From the NCBI GenBank assembly GCA_023213395.1, contig CM041465.1, positions 156,495,741 through 156,559,740 on the forward strand: 64,000 nt of DNA. Reading direction: 5' to 3'. This document shows positions 22,371-33,953 of the stretch, one piece after another; position 1 is the first letter of the stretch; every line of letters starts with the position of its first letter. The notes under the pieces were generated by a model that saw only the letters and a list, made by a program, of their open reading frames with translations, was not told where the DNA came from and ran no database searches. The stretch is from Cycas panzhihuaensis (taxonomy: Eukaryota > Cycadophyta). The translations under genes and the position numbers were made by a program.

Positions 22371-24264
22371 TAAAACAGGTTCTTATGAGTTTGAAAATGC
22401 TTGAAAATGAGCCAATTACACTTTTTTTTCTTTCTTTTATTTTTTTGAGTATTTTATCACTCAAAATGCATCTACAATTATCAAAATATGTTTGGAAACC
22501 ATCAATTTACCACATCATATGAAAATATGCCTAGAATTTTTCAAAATAAAATGAACTTGTAAAGCTATTATGTTCCACTTCAATCAACTTCAACGATTGA
22601 AATCTCCATCAAATATTTAAGAAAAGGGTTAATGTGACCACTCATTTCAAAGTTCGCAAAGACTGCTTTCTAACGCAACTTGCAGTTCATAAATTTAACT
22701 TCGTATATGAAATTATGATAACAAATGTCCAAGTATGTCATGGAAAAAATCAACTTGAGGCAAAAATATGATTTGGCACCTTTCATTTTGGGGCTTTAGT
22801 TACATGCTTTTGCTCCACATGATCACTTGTTGTTAGTGAAGAGGCTTAGATGGATCTAACCATTCATTCATTTAATTTAATTTGTAACAACTTTTAGGGA
22901 AAAAAAAAAATTTAATCAAAATTTTATGCCATTCAATATTTTTTTTCTATATATGATTCGCGATGACGTCTTAGGCAATACAAAGAGTTTAGGCACCCAC
23001 CAAAGAGCCATTGCCACTTTCTACCATTTTGGCTTGTCATTGGTCAACTACATTGCCCTCTAACAACTACCAAAGCTTCTCTTTATTCAAATGCCTCCTC
23101 TACAAATACATAGCAAGAGCTACCCTCAAGTCACTATTGCAGATGGTGTCGCCTTTATCAAATTGCCGATTCCATAATAAAGTGAAATGCCTTCCATGGG
23201 TTGCCACCATACCATATTCTTCTATCGATAGGGTTGCCCAACCTCATAGTGAGTGTTACCTTGTTCAAAAACATGGAAAGTCTATTTGTGGGCTGCATTT
23301 TGGGATTCATTCCATTGGAGCCACCAATTCATTTGTGCTTGAAATGCCCTCTTCATGGGTTTTTTTTTTTTTGTTGCCTTCATCTACTTTGTTGCTTTCT
23401 TAATGGGCTTGCCTCTTGACAAATTGGTGATGGGCTGCCCAATGCCCTCTTTTCTCTTGCCATTTGTTTCACACTTATATTCTCATATACTACCTCCACC
23501 TTGAAGGTTCTCTCATAGATATATTCTTTTCTAACTAAAACTTCAAGTTCTCCTCATAAAACTCCAACATGGGCTGCTTTCTATCTAGAACGAAATTCCC
23601 CAACATGGATCCTTCAATGTAATGGGAGACACTATATTATAGGCTCTGGATAATCTTTTATCTACAATAAGATCTATTTAGTTCTACATTAGAAGCTTGC
23701 AACTTGTTCTTAGATCCAAACCCTTATAGATTTGTTCACAACATTTTGGTAGCAAATCCCACACCAAGGGACAGTTGTAATTGCCTCCTGAATCTCCATT
23801 AATTTGCTCTTCCTCATCAACAAACATACAAACATGCATGGATCACCTTTGAATGGCAAAGGTTATCACCATGTTCCTGTGATCTTACTAACAAATACTA
23901 GTTGCTTACATCTTGTTTTTGTAGGATGTATAAACCTAGATCGGTGAACTCAACCTTGTGGATGAATCATCACTACTACATGTAATTCATAGGCATCGCA
24001 TGCATATAAATGTTCACAAACAAATCAACAAAACAACAATCTCACTGTCAATTTTTGGAGTCTAATGCAACTCTTCATCTATCATCACACCTCAATTTCA
24101 CTGGTCATATCAAGCATAATTGATTCCTTCAATCTTCAATGAGCTCCCCTTGGCTCTAAAATTGGCTCATAAATGCTTCTAGCAAACTTCTTCAAGATCA
24201 CTCTATAATTGATTTGCTTGCATATAAGCACTCTAGCACTACATACACATCAAGCAACCTTACA
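21232..24264 (-). other. Element J interior without coding capacity
   Basis: Begins next to the LTR with the purine tract (21232-21245 on plus, CCCCTTTAATA). I find no zinc knuckle, protease, RT or integrase motif in any frame. It contains a TC microsatellite (22328-22365), an A run near 22902-22910 and a T run near 23359-23371. A 130-codon plus-strand frame at 23011-23403 has no recognisable domain. Confidence 0.6.
22328..22365. repeat. (TC)n microsatellite
   Basis: About 18 uninterrupted TC units within element J. Confidence 0.95.
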
Positions 24265-24276
24265 ATTTTGATACCA
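24265..24276 (-). other. Element J primer-binding site
   Basis: Minus strand TGGTATCAAAAT, adjacent to the LTR start at 24277. It matches the initiator-tRNA-Met type for the first eight bases. Confidence 0.7.
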
Positions 24277-24879
24277 TGTTAAAATTTTGGATTTGATATC
24301 ATTATGACAACAATATCAATATGGAAGCATTTAACAGCAGGTCTAATATATCACATGAATATCAATAAGGACTCCGATCATCAATAATGAACAATAAAAT
24401 ATGTATTAAGTAATCAATATTGAGACACAAGATTTATAGTGGTAAAATCTCAAAATGAGAAAACATTCCACTTTGAACATATGAGATCTCACTAATAAAA
24501 GATGATGTACAATAAAGCACATAATGAAACCACACTAGTTTCCATTATGGAAGAACTAGGTGTCTCTATGACTATCCATGAATAAGCTTTGCCCTTTTAT
24601 GGAAATAGGCCACCTCATTAAGGACCAATGATGTTACATTGAATATCCACCAACAAGATCATGCGTGAGAACCTATAAGTCTTCCAACAACTTTATAATG
24701 ACCTAGGTGAGCATTTATACAACATTTCATGATGCTCACATATTCACAAGCTTGAGAGAATATGTCTAATGACTCCATAATAATATGACCACTAATCATC
24801 ATTGCATGACTAGAAATATAAGCTCCAAATGCTTATGACCATCATGTATTGACCATAGATTAAACATTATTCTCTAATA
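24277..24879 (-). repeat. Element J 5' LTR
   Basis: Plus strand TGTTAAAATTTTGGA ... TTCTCTAATA; the terminal CA has become TA. Shorter than its partner by small deletions. Confidence 0.83.
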
Positions 24880-25105
24880 CTAGACTATACCATGTACGTA
24901 CATGTATTCACCAATAAATAACAATCTAGCTTAGATTTCATAACATGTGCAACAAATTGAAATATATAATCCTTTGCCCATCAAATAGACTAAATGGAAT
25001 CAGATTTCGCATTACATAAAATAGAGAGACATTTGTACATTATAGTGAGCAGATAACAACTAAGTTTGGACATATAGAAAATATCTCCAAAAATGTCAAG
25101 TCTCA

Positions 25106-25736
25106 TGTAGCATTCCAGAATTTGGTCAAAACTATACCGTGTAACCATTCAAATCGAAGGTTTCTAAACTAGGACTCCAACGGCTTAGACAAAAGTCAAT
25201 TCCAACATGTATAACAAAAGTTAAGGCCATTTGAAGTTTTTAGCTTACTAGTTTTTTGGGAAAGTTCTAGCCAACTTTCAGTCTTGATTTTGGGTGGGTC
25301 TATACCCCTTTTTTGGCCGACTTATATTAGTATCTTTCGGTTGCCTATTTAAGGAGGATTTGGGGCCTCATTTGGACATCTCAAAATTGAGTTTGGACTG
25401 CTATAAATTTGGTCTTAAGGCTGCATTTTACTCACCCTTAGGGCTGCACTATTTAGAGGGAACCTTGTCTCGAAGAGGGTAGCGATAGTAAGAGCATTTT
25501 GGCATCTATATCATCGGGGTTTCAATCATTCTCTAAGGATGCACAGTGCTGCCATTGCAAATAGATTTTAGCTGTATTTTGGAAGCATAATATTCCTTGC
25601 TCTGGCTCTTTTCATCTCCAATCTGTGTCAAAAGGTCTAACATGTGTGATCAGAGCACTTCATGCTTCCAACAGAGTTGTTATTTACAAAAAGATTTTTC
25701 TAGGAGATTCTGGGACAAGCAAAAGTTGTCGCTTCA
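25106..25736 (+). repeat. Gypsy-A 5' LTR
   Basis: 631 bp, TGTAGCATTCCAG ... GTTGTCGCTTCA. Near-copy of 28658-29282, 55486-56094 and 58357-58983. A TATTTAAGGAGG box near 25350 is a likely promoter TATA region. Confidence 0.9.
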
Positions 25737-25738
25737 AA

Positions 25739-25750
25739 TGGTATCAGAGC
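25739..25750 (+). other. Gypsy-A primer-binding site
   Basis: TGGTATCAGAGC, initiator-tRNA-Met type, two bases after the LTR. Confidence 0.92.
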
Positions 25751-25869
25751 TTCATTTCAAAGCGGGAATTTGAAGATAATTTGTAAAAATTCAGCCCAAT
25801 CCCCCCCCCCCCCCCCACCCCTGCCCAGGGATGAAACTAAGATCAGAAAAAAGTCTCGTCTCCAATAAG

Positions 25870-26210
25870 ATGGTGAACTACCAACCAACAGTAATAGAAG
25901 AAGAAGGAAGCAGGATAGAAGAAGTACTATCCCACTTGTATGGAAGGCCATTAGAATGGTTTTATTGGTGGCGAAAGAACAATTTGGGCCATCCAGAATC
26001 ATGGGACTATCTTAAGGCAAGACTAATAAAATAGTACGAAGATTCTTGGAACACCGACTATTTTGCTCAGTTAACAAGATCACAACAAAATAGAATAGTC
26101 CAAGAATGCAACAAACAATTCCAAATGCTTCAATGTTTGGTACCAGAATGAATACCAACTAAATACATTTTGGAGACATACATTAGTGGATTAAAGGGAA
26201 CAATCAGATT
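25870..26210 (+). pseudogene. Gypsy-A gag remnant
   Basis: Starts MVNYQPTVIEEEGSRIEEVL, equivalent to the Gypsy-B gag start. At 25936-25939 it jumps to YGRPLEWFYWWRKNNLGHPE in the middle of gag (capsid helix), skipping about 380 bp present in Gypsy-B. It ends at ATCAGATT (26203-26210), where it fuses directly to the RT palm. Zinc knuckle and protease are missing. A stop follows ARLIK at 26032. Confidence 0.85.
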
Positions 26211-28625
26211 CACATCAAAGAGGAAGATATATACAAAATAACTTTTCGTATGCATGAGGGACTATTTGAGTTTAAAGTCATGTCGTTTGGACTAACGAAC
26301 GCCCCAACAACTTTTTAGAGCACTATGAATTCAATTCTCAAACCATTTATGCGGAAATTTGTGCTGGTCTTTTTCGACAACATTATGATCTATAATAAAA
26401 CATGGGAAAAGCATCTAGACCATATCAAAGCAGTACTACAAATTCTACAAACTAATCAATTCTATGCAAATCAAAAGAAATACACATTTGGGAAAGAAGA
26501 ATTGGAATAAATAGGCCATGATATCACAAAGAAAGGAATAAAGATAGATCCAAAAAAGATTTAGGTCATTATTAATCGACCAGTACCGAAAAATGTGACA
26601 AGAGTAAGGAGTTTATTGGGAGCAGTAGGATTTCTTCGAAAATTCATAAAAAGATATGCCCACATTGCATTCCCATTAATGGACCTTACAAAAAAGGACA
26701 CTTTTGTATGGAATCCACAAGCAGAAAGTGCTTTCAAAAAACTCAAAAAGGTAATGGTCATGGCTCCAATTCTAGCAACACCAGATTTTTCACAAATATT
26801 CATATTGGAATGCGATGCTTCAGGATTCAGAATAGGGGCAGTACTAATTCAGAATGAACGACCAATTGCTTATGAAAGAAGGAAATTAAATAATAGGAAG
26901 AAGCTCAAACCTATTTACGACAAAGAAATGTTGGCGATCATGCATGCCATACACCAATGGTGGTAGTACTTATTAGGGAATAAGTTTATAGTTCAGACAT
27001 ATCATGATAGTCTCAAATATTTCTAAATCAAAAGACACTGTCAGACAAATAGCAGAAATGGGTTAGCAAGCTCCAAACCTTTCATTTCAATATAGTATAC
27101 AAGAAGGGTAAAAAGAATGTCATTGCAGATGCTCTCTCAAGACTACCAGGGGACAACAACGAAGAAGTTGCGTTGAAAGCCATATCAGTAGCCACACCTA
27201 GTTAGACTCAAGAATTAATTGAGGAATATAAGATCGATCCACCTTTGTAGAAGATACTAGAAGAGATTAAGGACCAAAAGCCTTCTAAATTCGAATTACA
27301 AGGAGAATTAATTTTGAGGAAGGGGAAGATATTTATCCCGATGGCTTCCAAATTAAAGGAGGACATATTAGAAGAAGCTCACTCAGTGCCACCAGCAGGA
27401 TATATAGGAATAGATAAAACATACCAGAAGATACAAAATTCTTTTTATTGGAAGGGAATGAAAGCGAATATCCTCAAGTATGTATCCAAATGCGATTCAT
27501 GCCAACAAAACAAGGGCAAATGCGGAAAAAATCTAGGACTGCTACAACTGTTACCCATTCCACATCAAAAATAAGAAGAAATCTCAATGGACTTTATCAT
27601 GGGACACCCATGATCTGAAGGGAAAGATGTCATCTTTGGAGTAGTGGACAGGTTAACTAAGTACACGCATTTCAGGGGCACACAATCAATAGCAAAAGCA
27701 AGTCAAATAGCAGAGATATACATGAAGGAGATACATTGTCTGCATGGGCACTATCATACTTCACAAAATTATAGTTAGGATTGGGACCCAAAGTTCACAA
27801 GCCATTTTTGGCAGGATCTGTTCAAATTAGTAGGAACAAAATTAAATATAAGTACAACCTACCACCCACAATCAAATGGATAGATAGAGGCAGTCAACAA
27901 ATGCCTGTAAGGATATTTAAGGAACTTTTCTTCTAATAAGAAAACTCAATGGCATAGATGGCTCTATTTGGCTGAATGGTGGTACAACATCACTTACCAC
28001 ACTACAACAAAAATGACATCTTTTTAGGCATTATATAGGTATGAGCCACCGTCTATACTCACAGGGATGAGAATATCGTAGGTATAAGCAATATACGAAC
28101 AACAGGAATAGATGGAGCAAACAATGAGGATATTGAAAGATATTTTGAATATAGCAAGGAATAGAATGAAGCAACAAGCTGACACCAAAAGATCTAAAAG
28201 GAGTTTTATAGCAAGAGATTGAGTCTTTCTAAGACTCCAACCTTATAAGAAATCATCAATGAAACAAACAAATAGACAAAAATTAGCACCTCGATTCTTC
28301 AGACCGTATCAAGTCATTGGGAAAATTGACGAAGTAGTTTATCAACTAGTATTACCACCAGGGAGCAAGATCCACAATGTTTTTTATGTATCTTGCCTTA
28401 AGAAGAAGGTAGGGGAAAAGGTAACTCCTCAAACAATAGTCCCTGAGTTAGATGAAGAAGGGAAGATTATCTTTGAGCCACAGAGGATTTTACAGATAAG
28501 AACAAAAGAACTATGGTCTAGAAAGATCAAAGACTACCTCATTAAGTGGAAAACTTTAGATTTAGATGACGTAATGTGAAAATTAGAAGAATGGATACAA
28601 CAACACCCAAATTTACCCATGCTTT
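26211..28625 (+). pseudogene. Gypsy-A pol: RT palm to chromodomain
   Basis: RT palm ([16 protein letters not shown]) leads to FFDN near 26372, where YxDD is expected. RNase H is 26595-26966 (FILECDASGFRIGAVL, YDKEMLAIMHAIHQWW). The integrase zinc-binding segment is 27314-27574, with H replaced by Tyr in GYIGIDKT and CDSC kept. The integrase core is broken by many stops; [11 protein letters not shown] stands near 27781. The C-terminal barrel (28259-28430, YQLVLPPGSKIHNVFYVS) is followed by a chromodomain-like tail (ILQIRTKELWSRKIKDYLIK). That tail has TGA in place of the Trp of the usual TWE motif. Confidence 0.88.
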
Positions 28626-28640
28626 GAGGGCAAAGCATGT

Positions 28641-28657
28641 TTTGAAGGGGAGGGACT
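28641..28657 (+). other. Gypsy-A polypurine tract
   Basis: TTTGAAGGGGAGGGACT just before the 3' LTR. Confidence 0.85.
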
Positions 28658-29282
28658 TGTAGCATTCCAAAATGTAGTCAAAACTATACCATGTGACCAT
28701 TCAAATTGAAGGTGTCTGAACCAGGATTCCAACAATTCAGACAAAAGTCAATTCCTACATGTATAACAAAAGTTTGTTTGAAGTTTTCAACTTACTAGTT
28801 TTCTAGGAAAGTTTTGGCCAACTTCCAGCCTGGTTTTGGGTGGGTTTATACCCCTTTTCTGGCCAACTTATATTAGTATTTTTCAACTGCCTATTTAAGC
28901 AAGATTTGGGGCCTCATTTGGACATCTCAAAACCAAGTTTGGACTATTGTGAATTCAGCCTTAAGGCTGCATTTTACTCACCCTTAAGACTGCACTATTT
29001 GGAGGGAACCTCGCCTAGATGGTGGTAGTGATAGTAAGAGCATTTTGGCATCTATATCATTAGAGTTTCAATCATTCTTTCAATATACACATCGTTGCCA
29101 TTGCAAATAGATTTTAGCTATATTTTGGAAGCATAATTTTCCATGTTCTGGCTCTTTTCATCTCCAATCTGTGTCAAGAGGTCCGACATATGTGATCAGA
29201 GCACTTCATACTTCCAGCAAAGTTGTTATTTTCAAAAGGATTTTCCTAGGAGATTTCGGGACAAACAAAAGTTGTCACTTCA
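28658..29282 (+). repeat. Gypsy-A 3' LTR
   Basis: 625 bp, TGTAGCATTCCAAAATG ... GTTGTCACTTCA; visibly diverged from its 5' partner by point changes and small indels. Confidence 0.9.
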
Positions 29283-29370
29283 TCATTCATACATCTCGAA
29301 CTTTTCAACCTATTTAGTACCAAAAGATGTTGCACTTCACCTTCCTTGCCCTGAGATTCTGACCAGGGTC

Positions 29371-30471
29371 TGATCTAAATCTTGAATGGGAAAGTGAAGA
29401 CTTTAACCAATTGAAACAAAATCCAGAACAATTTACATTATTATTACATAGACTTGAAAATATTTGGAATTTTCTTACAAAAACTCCTTTTGTTTGTGCT
29501 CTATTGAGCATGCAAGGATCAAGCATACAAGATTTTGGGAGAGAGAACCGAGAGCTGGGCGCTCCTTGAGCTGCTACTCGTTCTCTGGAACCTCCGTCTT
29601 CGAAGTTTGCAAAATGTTTTTGGTTATTGATTACCAAAAACCCCTTTTTTGGTGAAGAAAATCTGGCTAGTGTCTCTTTCTCGACCGCCGCTACTCGCCT
29701 TCTCCACTCTACCGCAACTACGATCTTCCGGCTCCTTCACGATCCCCGCAACAGTTTATTCTCACGCACTTCCATCTTCTTCTCTCTCAACATGATTTTC
29801 GCCTCTTTGAGTCGTTCTCTTTCCGGAAAGTGATTTCTTGAAGCTCTCCTCGAATCTTGCTCTGTGATGCGTCTAGGGCTGCGGCGTCCTCCTTTTCCTG
29901 TCGAATTCCCCTTTGTTCCTCTCCAGAATTTCGCTTAAAAGCGTTTTCATTTTCAAGAGGCATTTTCGTTTTTCCGTTTTCTAACGGATTCCAAAACGGC
30001 TTGTGAAATCTTGGAAAAATCCATTTAATTTGGAGTTTTTCCTCTTTAAATGTGTAGAGGACACGTGTGCGTACTCTCTCCTTAAATTTCGTGCGAAACG
30101 GATCCCGTTTGCACCGCCAAAATCATTTTTGTTTTTATTATTTTTCCATTTTTTTGACTTTTAGGTAGCTCTTGCTCATTGCGAGCAGCTTCGCACTGCA
30201 GATGCGCTGTAGCTTGCAAGATAGCTGACGCAGCTTGCGAGCACTGCGTGCCGTAGCACCTACGTAGCACCTGCGTAGCACCTTGGTAGCAGTCGTAGCA
30301 CCTATTTGCACTTGTAGAAATACATTTTTTTACATTTTTTAAGCCTTTTAAAGGCATATTTCTACTAAATGAAGACCATTAAGCCTTTTTAAGGCAATTT
30401 TCTACTACATAAAGACCATTTACATGAAAAACAAAGTATTTAAGAGTATTTAAAGGTCCAAAAATGGATCA
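29371..30471 (-). repeat. Gypsy-C 3' LTR (complete)
   Basis: About 1.1 kb, plus strand TGATCTAAATC ... AATGGATCA. Contains near its right end GTAGCACC repeats (30252-30303) and a 40-bp tandem duplication (30341-30420). The inner end is set by the neighbouring purine tract. Confidence 0.82.
30341..30420. repeat. 40-bp tandem duplication in the Gypsy-C LTR
   Basis: Two units, 30341-30380 and 30381-30420, each starting AAGCCTTTT and ending AAGACCATT, with a few differences. Each unit holds a small palindrome around AGCCTT/AAGGC. Confidence 0.9.
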
Positions 30472-30486
30472 GAACTCCCCTTTCTT
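30472..30486 (-). other. Gypsy-C polypurine tract
   Basis: Minus strand AAGAAAGGGGAGTTC, next to the LTR. Confidence 0.75.
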
Positions 30487-30509
30487 AGGAGTTCATGGCC
30501 TCATGAACT

Positions 30510-33500
30510 TTATAGTTGTAGATGAGGGAATTTGATTTTCCCTATCTCCTTATTGTACCATTTTGCTTTGCTAGGTACTTGTCCTTTCTCTGCAATTCTG
30601 AAGGACTCGATTATGCCTCTTCGAGTCTTGGTTTGCTTCCTTTGAAGAATGCAATCATTTTGCATTGGTTCCTCTTTCTCTATCCGCAACTCCTCTGGAT
30701 TTGGTAAGAGTGGAACTCCGTCTTCATCTTCATCCAACATGGATGGCTCGAACATCTTCAGATTCTCAACATTCACTACGGAATACATCTTTATGAATTC
30801 TGGAAGTTCAAGCTGGAAAGCATTTTCCCCAATTTTCTTCAAGATTGTAAAAGGACCATATCGTAAAGGCTTTAGCTTTTTGCCTTCACCTTGCAATCTT
30901 TTCTTACTGAGATGCAACCAAACTCTATCTTCTTCCTTAAAGGAATGGCTGGTTCTATGTGCATCATGGCGCTACTTGTATCTTTGTTGAGATTTTTGAA
31001 GCTGCTCTTCAACCTATTGATGGATTTTTCTGATTCTTTCCAAGAATCTTTGTGCCTTTTCATCTCCTTCTTCCTCCTTTCCATTTCCTGCAGAAAATTG
31101 AGCAGAGAATTCTAGATCAAAAGGACTTGCAGGTAGAAATCCCAAACATGCCTCAAATGGTGATTTCTGGGTTGAGCTATGGATAGCTCTATTGAATGCA
31201 AATTGCAAGTATGGGAGACTTTCATCCCAAGTCTTAGGATGCTTGGCATTGTATCCTCGTAATTTGTACCAATGTCCCATTAACAACTTCACCGTCTGTT
31301 TGAGGATGAAAAGTTATGCTCATCTTTAGCTTCGTATCCATCATTCCCCAAAGTGTTTGCCAAAAGTGACTCAAAAATCTGCTGCCTCGATCAGAAATGA
31401 TTGAGTTGGGAAGTCCAAAATACTTCCAAACATGCTGGAAAAATAATCTAGCTATGTCTTCTCCTGTATGTGTCTTCCTACGGGGAATCAACATCACCAT
31501 TTTACTGAATCGATCAACAGCTACAAACAAATAATCCATACCATTTTTGGTTTGTGGCAGTCCTCCCAAGAAATCCATGGAGATACTCTCCCACGGTCGT
31601 GATGGAACAGGAAGTGGAATGTACAATCCAAACTTCCTATTGGCCGGCTTTGATGTGCTACATAATGTACACCCTCATACTGCTGTAGTTACATCTTGCT
31701 GCATATTTGGCCAATACATATATCGCTGCAAGTTTAGCAACGTCTTTCCCACTCCAAAGTGTCCTGCAACTCGAGAGGTGTGAGCTTCTCTTATCCACTT
31801 CATTAGGTCTGCATGCTTTGGAATGCAAAGCTTGTCTTGCTTGCAAAGAAGTCCATCTTTTAGCTGGAAATCAGCAACTACTTTTCCTTGTCAGACTGCT
31901 CAAAGATAGGCTTGAATGCCTCATCTTTCAAATACAAATCAACATATTCATCATGGCAGAAAGGTTGAAATTGCATAGCTACCAACAAACTAGAGTTACC
32001 TTGCTGTTGAGGAGGTCTAGACAACAAGTCTGCAATGTTATTCGTTGTTCCTTTCTTGTATTTAACCACGATGTGAAACTGCTGCAAATAGGACATCCAC
32101 TTCATGTGCCTAGCCTACTGCAATTTGGACTGAGTCTGCAAGAATTGCAAAGGCTTGTGGTTGGTGTGGATGATCACTTCTTTTCCCAACAAATATGGTC
32201 TCCAATGCTTCACTGCTTGGTGTAATGCATAGAGCTCCTTATCGTAAGTTGGGTAGTTTATGATAGCTCCATTAAATGTCTCTAAATGGTATGCTATCGG
32301 TTTTCCTTCTTGCTTCAATACTGCTCCCATGGCATAGCCTGAAGCATCAGTCTCCAATTCAAATGGCTTCTGTAGCGAGGGTAAAGCTAACACTGGTGCT
32401 TCACAAATTTTCTGTTTCAAAAGCCTGAAAGCTTTTTCTTGTTCATTTTCCCAATGAAACTTTGCATGTCCTCCCATAATTGCATGAAGAGGTGCTGCAA
32501 TTTGAGAGAATCTGAAAATAAATTTTCTTAAATATTGACATGCACCAATGAAACTTCTTATCTCCGTGGTTGTCTTGGGTGTGGGCCAATTGAGAATGAC
32601 TTTGATCTTTGCTGGGTCAATCTACAATTCTCCTCCTCCAACCACGAAACCTAAGAAGACGAGAGATTGCTTTCCAAACTCGCACTTCTTTAGATTTAGT
32701 TTCAACTGCTGCTCTTGGAGAACTTTGAGAACTTGCTTGACATGTTGGAGGTGTTCCTCCTAAGCATGGCTAAAAATCAGAATATCATCTAGATAGACAA
32801 TTACAAAGTCATCAATGAAGGGTCTTAATACCTCATTCATCAATCTCATGAAGGTGGCAGGTGTATTGCACAGACCAAACAGCATCACCAACCATTCGAA
32901 CAATCCTTGTTTCGATTTGAAGGTTGTCTTCCAAGTATCCTCCTCTCGAATTCGAACCTGATGGTAGCCTGATTTTAGGTCCATTTTGCTGAAATATCTT
33001 GTCGACTGCAGCTGGTCCAACAAGTCATCTATCCGTGGTAAGGGATGTCTATTCTTTATGGTGATCTTGTTCAAAGACCGGTAGTCAATGCACATTCTCC
33101 ATCCTCCATCTTTCTTTGGCACCAAAACAATAGGTGATCCACATGGGGAACAACTTGGCTTGATTACTCCTTGTTCCAAGAGTTCTTGAATCTGCCTCTT
33201 AATCTCTTCATTCTCCAAAACTGAGTTTCGGTAGAGACTAAGATTCGGCAAAGGTGAATCAGCAACCAGCTGGATTTCATGTTCAATTGCCCTTTTAAAG
33301 GGCAGCCCTTTCGGCTCTTGGAATACGTCATTGTACCTAGTCCTTAGGCCTTCAATCTACTGCACTTGCTTCCTATCCAGTGCCTGTATTGAGGACTCTG
33401 CTTGCTTGTTTTCTTCCACCTTTGGCTTTATCATTAGCAGCACAAACTTCCTACAAGCATTAATCAATCTTTTCACTTGTTGGGAAGATATGAGAGAAAT

Positions 33501-33953
33501 CTTCTTCTGTGGCTTTGACGCATTGATCAGATATGATCTCCCATCCTTGATGAGTCGAATCTTTCTCAGCCTCCTGTGATGAACTCCATCTCTATCATAG
33601 AGATATGGGCTGCCAAACACGACTAGACAAACATCCAAAGGGACTACCTCACATTCAACTTCATCAATGAACTTTTCAAATATTGCAAATTTAAACTTAC
33701 ATTGGTGAGTAACTTGCAATTTTGAATCTTTTTGCAACCATCCAAGAGGATATGGTTTTGGATGTGCATGCATTTTTAATCCCAGTTTCTTTACCAATGC
33801 TTCTGAGATTAAATTCTTTTGGCTTCCTCCATCAAAGATGGCATCAACCATGCTTTGCTTCACTTGGATTCTTACCATGAAGAGCTCCTCTCTAATCTCT
33901 GGATCAACTTGCTGATCGTTACTTCCAGGCTCCGCATTAGCCATGAGCATCAA
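30510..33953 (-). pseudogene. Gypsy-C pol: protease, RT, RNase H, integrase, chromodomain-like tail
   Basis: Protease 33953-33357 contains VDAIFDGGSQKNLIS, with DGG in place of DSG/DTG. RT 33251-32760 is well kept: GSPIVLVPKKDGGWRMCIDY, PLPRIDDLLDQL, YFSKMDLKSGYHQV and an intact YLDDILIF. RNase H 32477-31878 has ELETDASGYAMGAVL and NNIADLLSRP. Integrase 31846-31014 includes DFLGG near the first Asp, DRGSRFLSHFW and FHPQTDGEV. The C-terminal part (30917-30510) has YGPFTILKKIGENAFQLELP then a chromodomain-like run ending AKWYNKEIGKIKFPHL. Several frame breaks separate these blocks. Best-preserved LTR pol in the window. Confidence 0.9.

Larger units (their letters stand above)
20606..24879 (-). 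mobile_element. Element J: non-coding LTR retrotransposon (LARD-like)
   Basis: Two similar, diverged direct repeats of 626 and 603 bp enclose 3.0 kb. On the minus strand the right repeat is followed by TGGTATCAAAAT (primer site) and the left repeat is preceded by TTAAAGGGGAA (purine tract), so transcription runs right to left. No gag or pol motif is visible inside. This fits a large non-autonomous element that borrows proteins from a relative. No clean 5-bp duplication: GATAT on the left and CTAGA on the right. Confidence 0.82.
25106..29282 (+). mobile_element. Gypsy-A: Ty3/gypsy chromovirus-like element with internal deletions
   Basis: LTRs at 25106-25736 and 28658-29282 enclose 2.9 kb. Order: primer site, gag remnant, RT palm, RNase H, integrase, chromodomain, purine tract. 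This is gypsy order. Compared with Gypsy-B it lacks about 380 bp of gag and about 1.2 kb covering the gag end, protease and RT N-terminus. Flanking pentamers (TCTCA, TCATT) do not match. Confidence 0.9.

Noticed and set aside
23011-23403. 130-codon plus-strand frame as a captured gene in element J
   Set aside because: No domain recognised, and T-rich homopolymer at its end; kept only as an open question under element J.
25101-29287. Target duplication of Gypsy-A
   Set aside because: TCTCA and TCATT do not match; no shift of boundary gave a convincing pentamer.
31707-32225. 172-codon plus-strand frame
   Set aside because: Antisense to the Gypsy-C RNase H and integrase.
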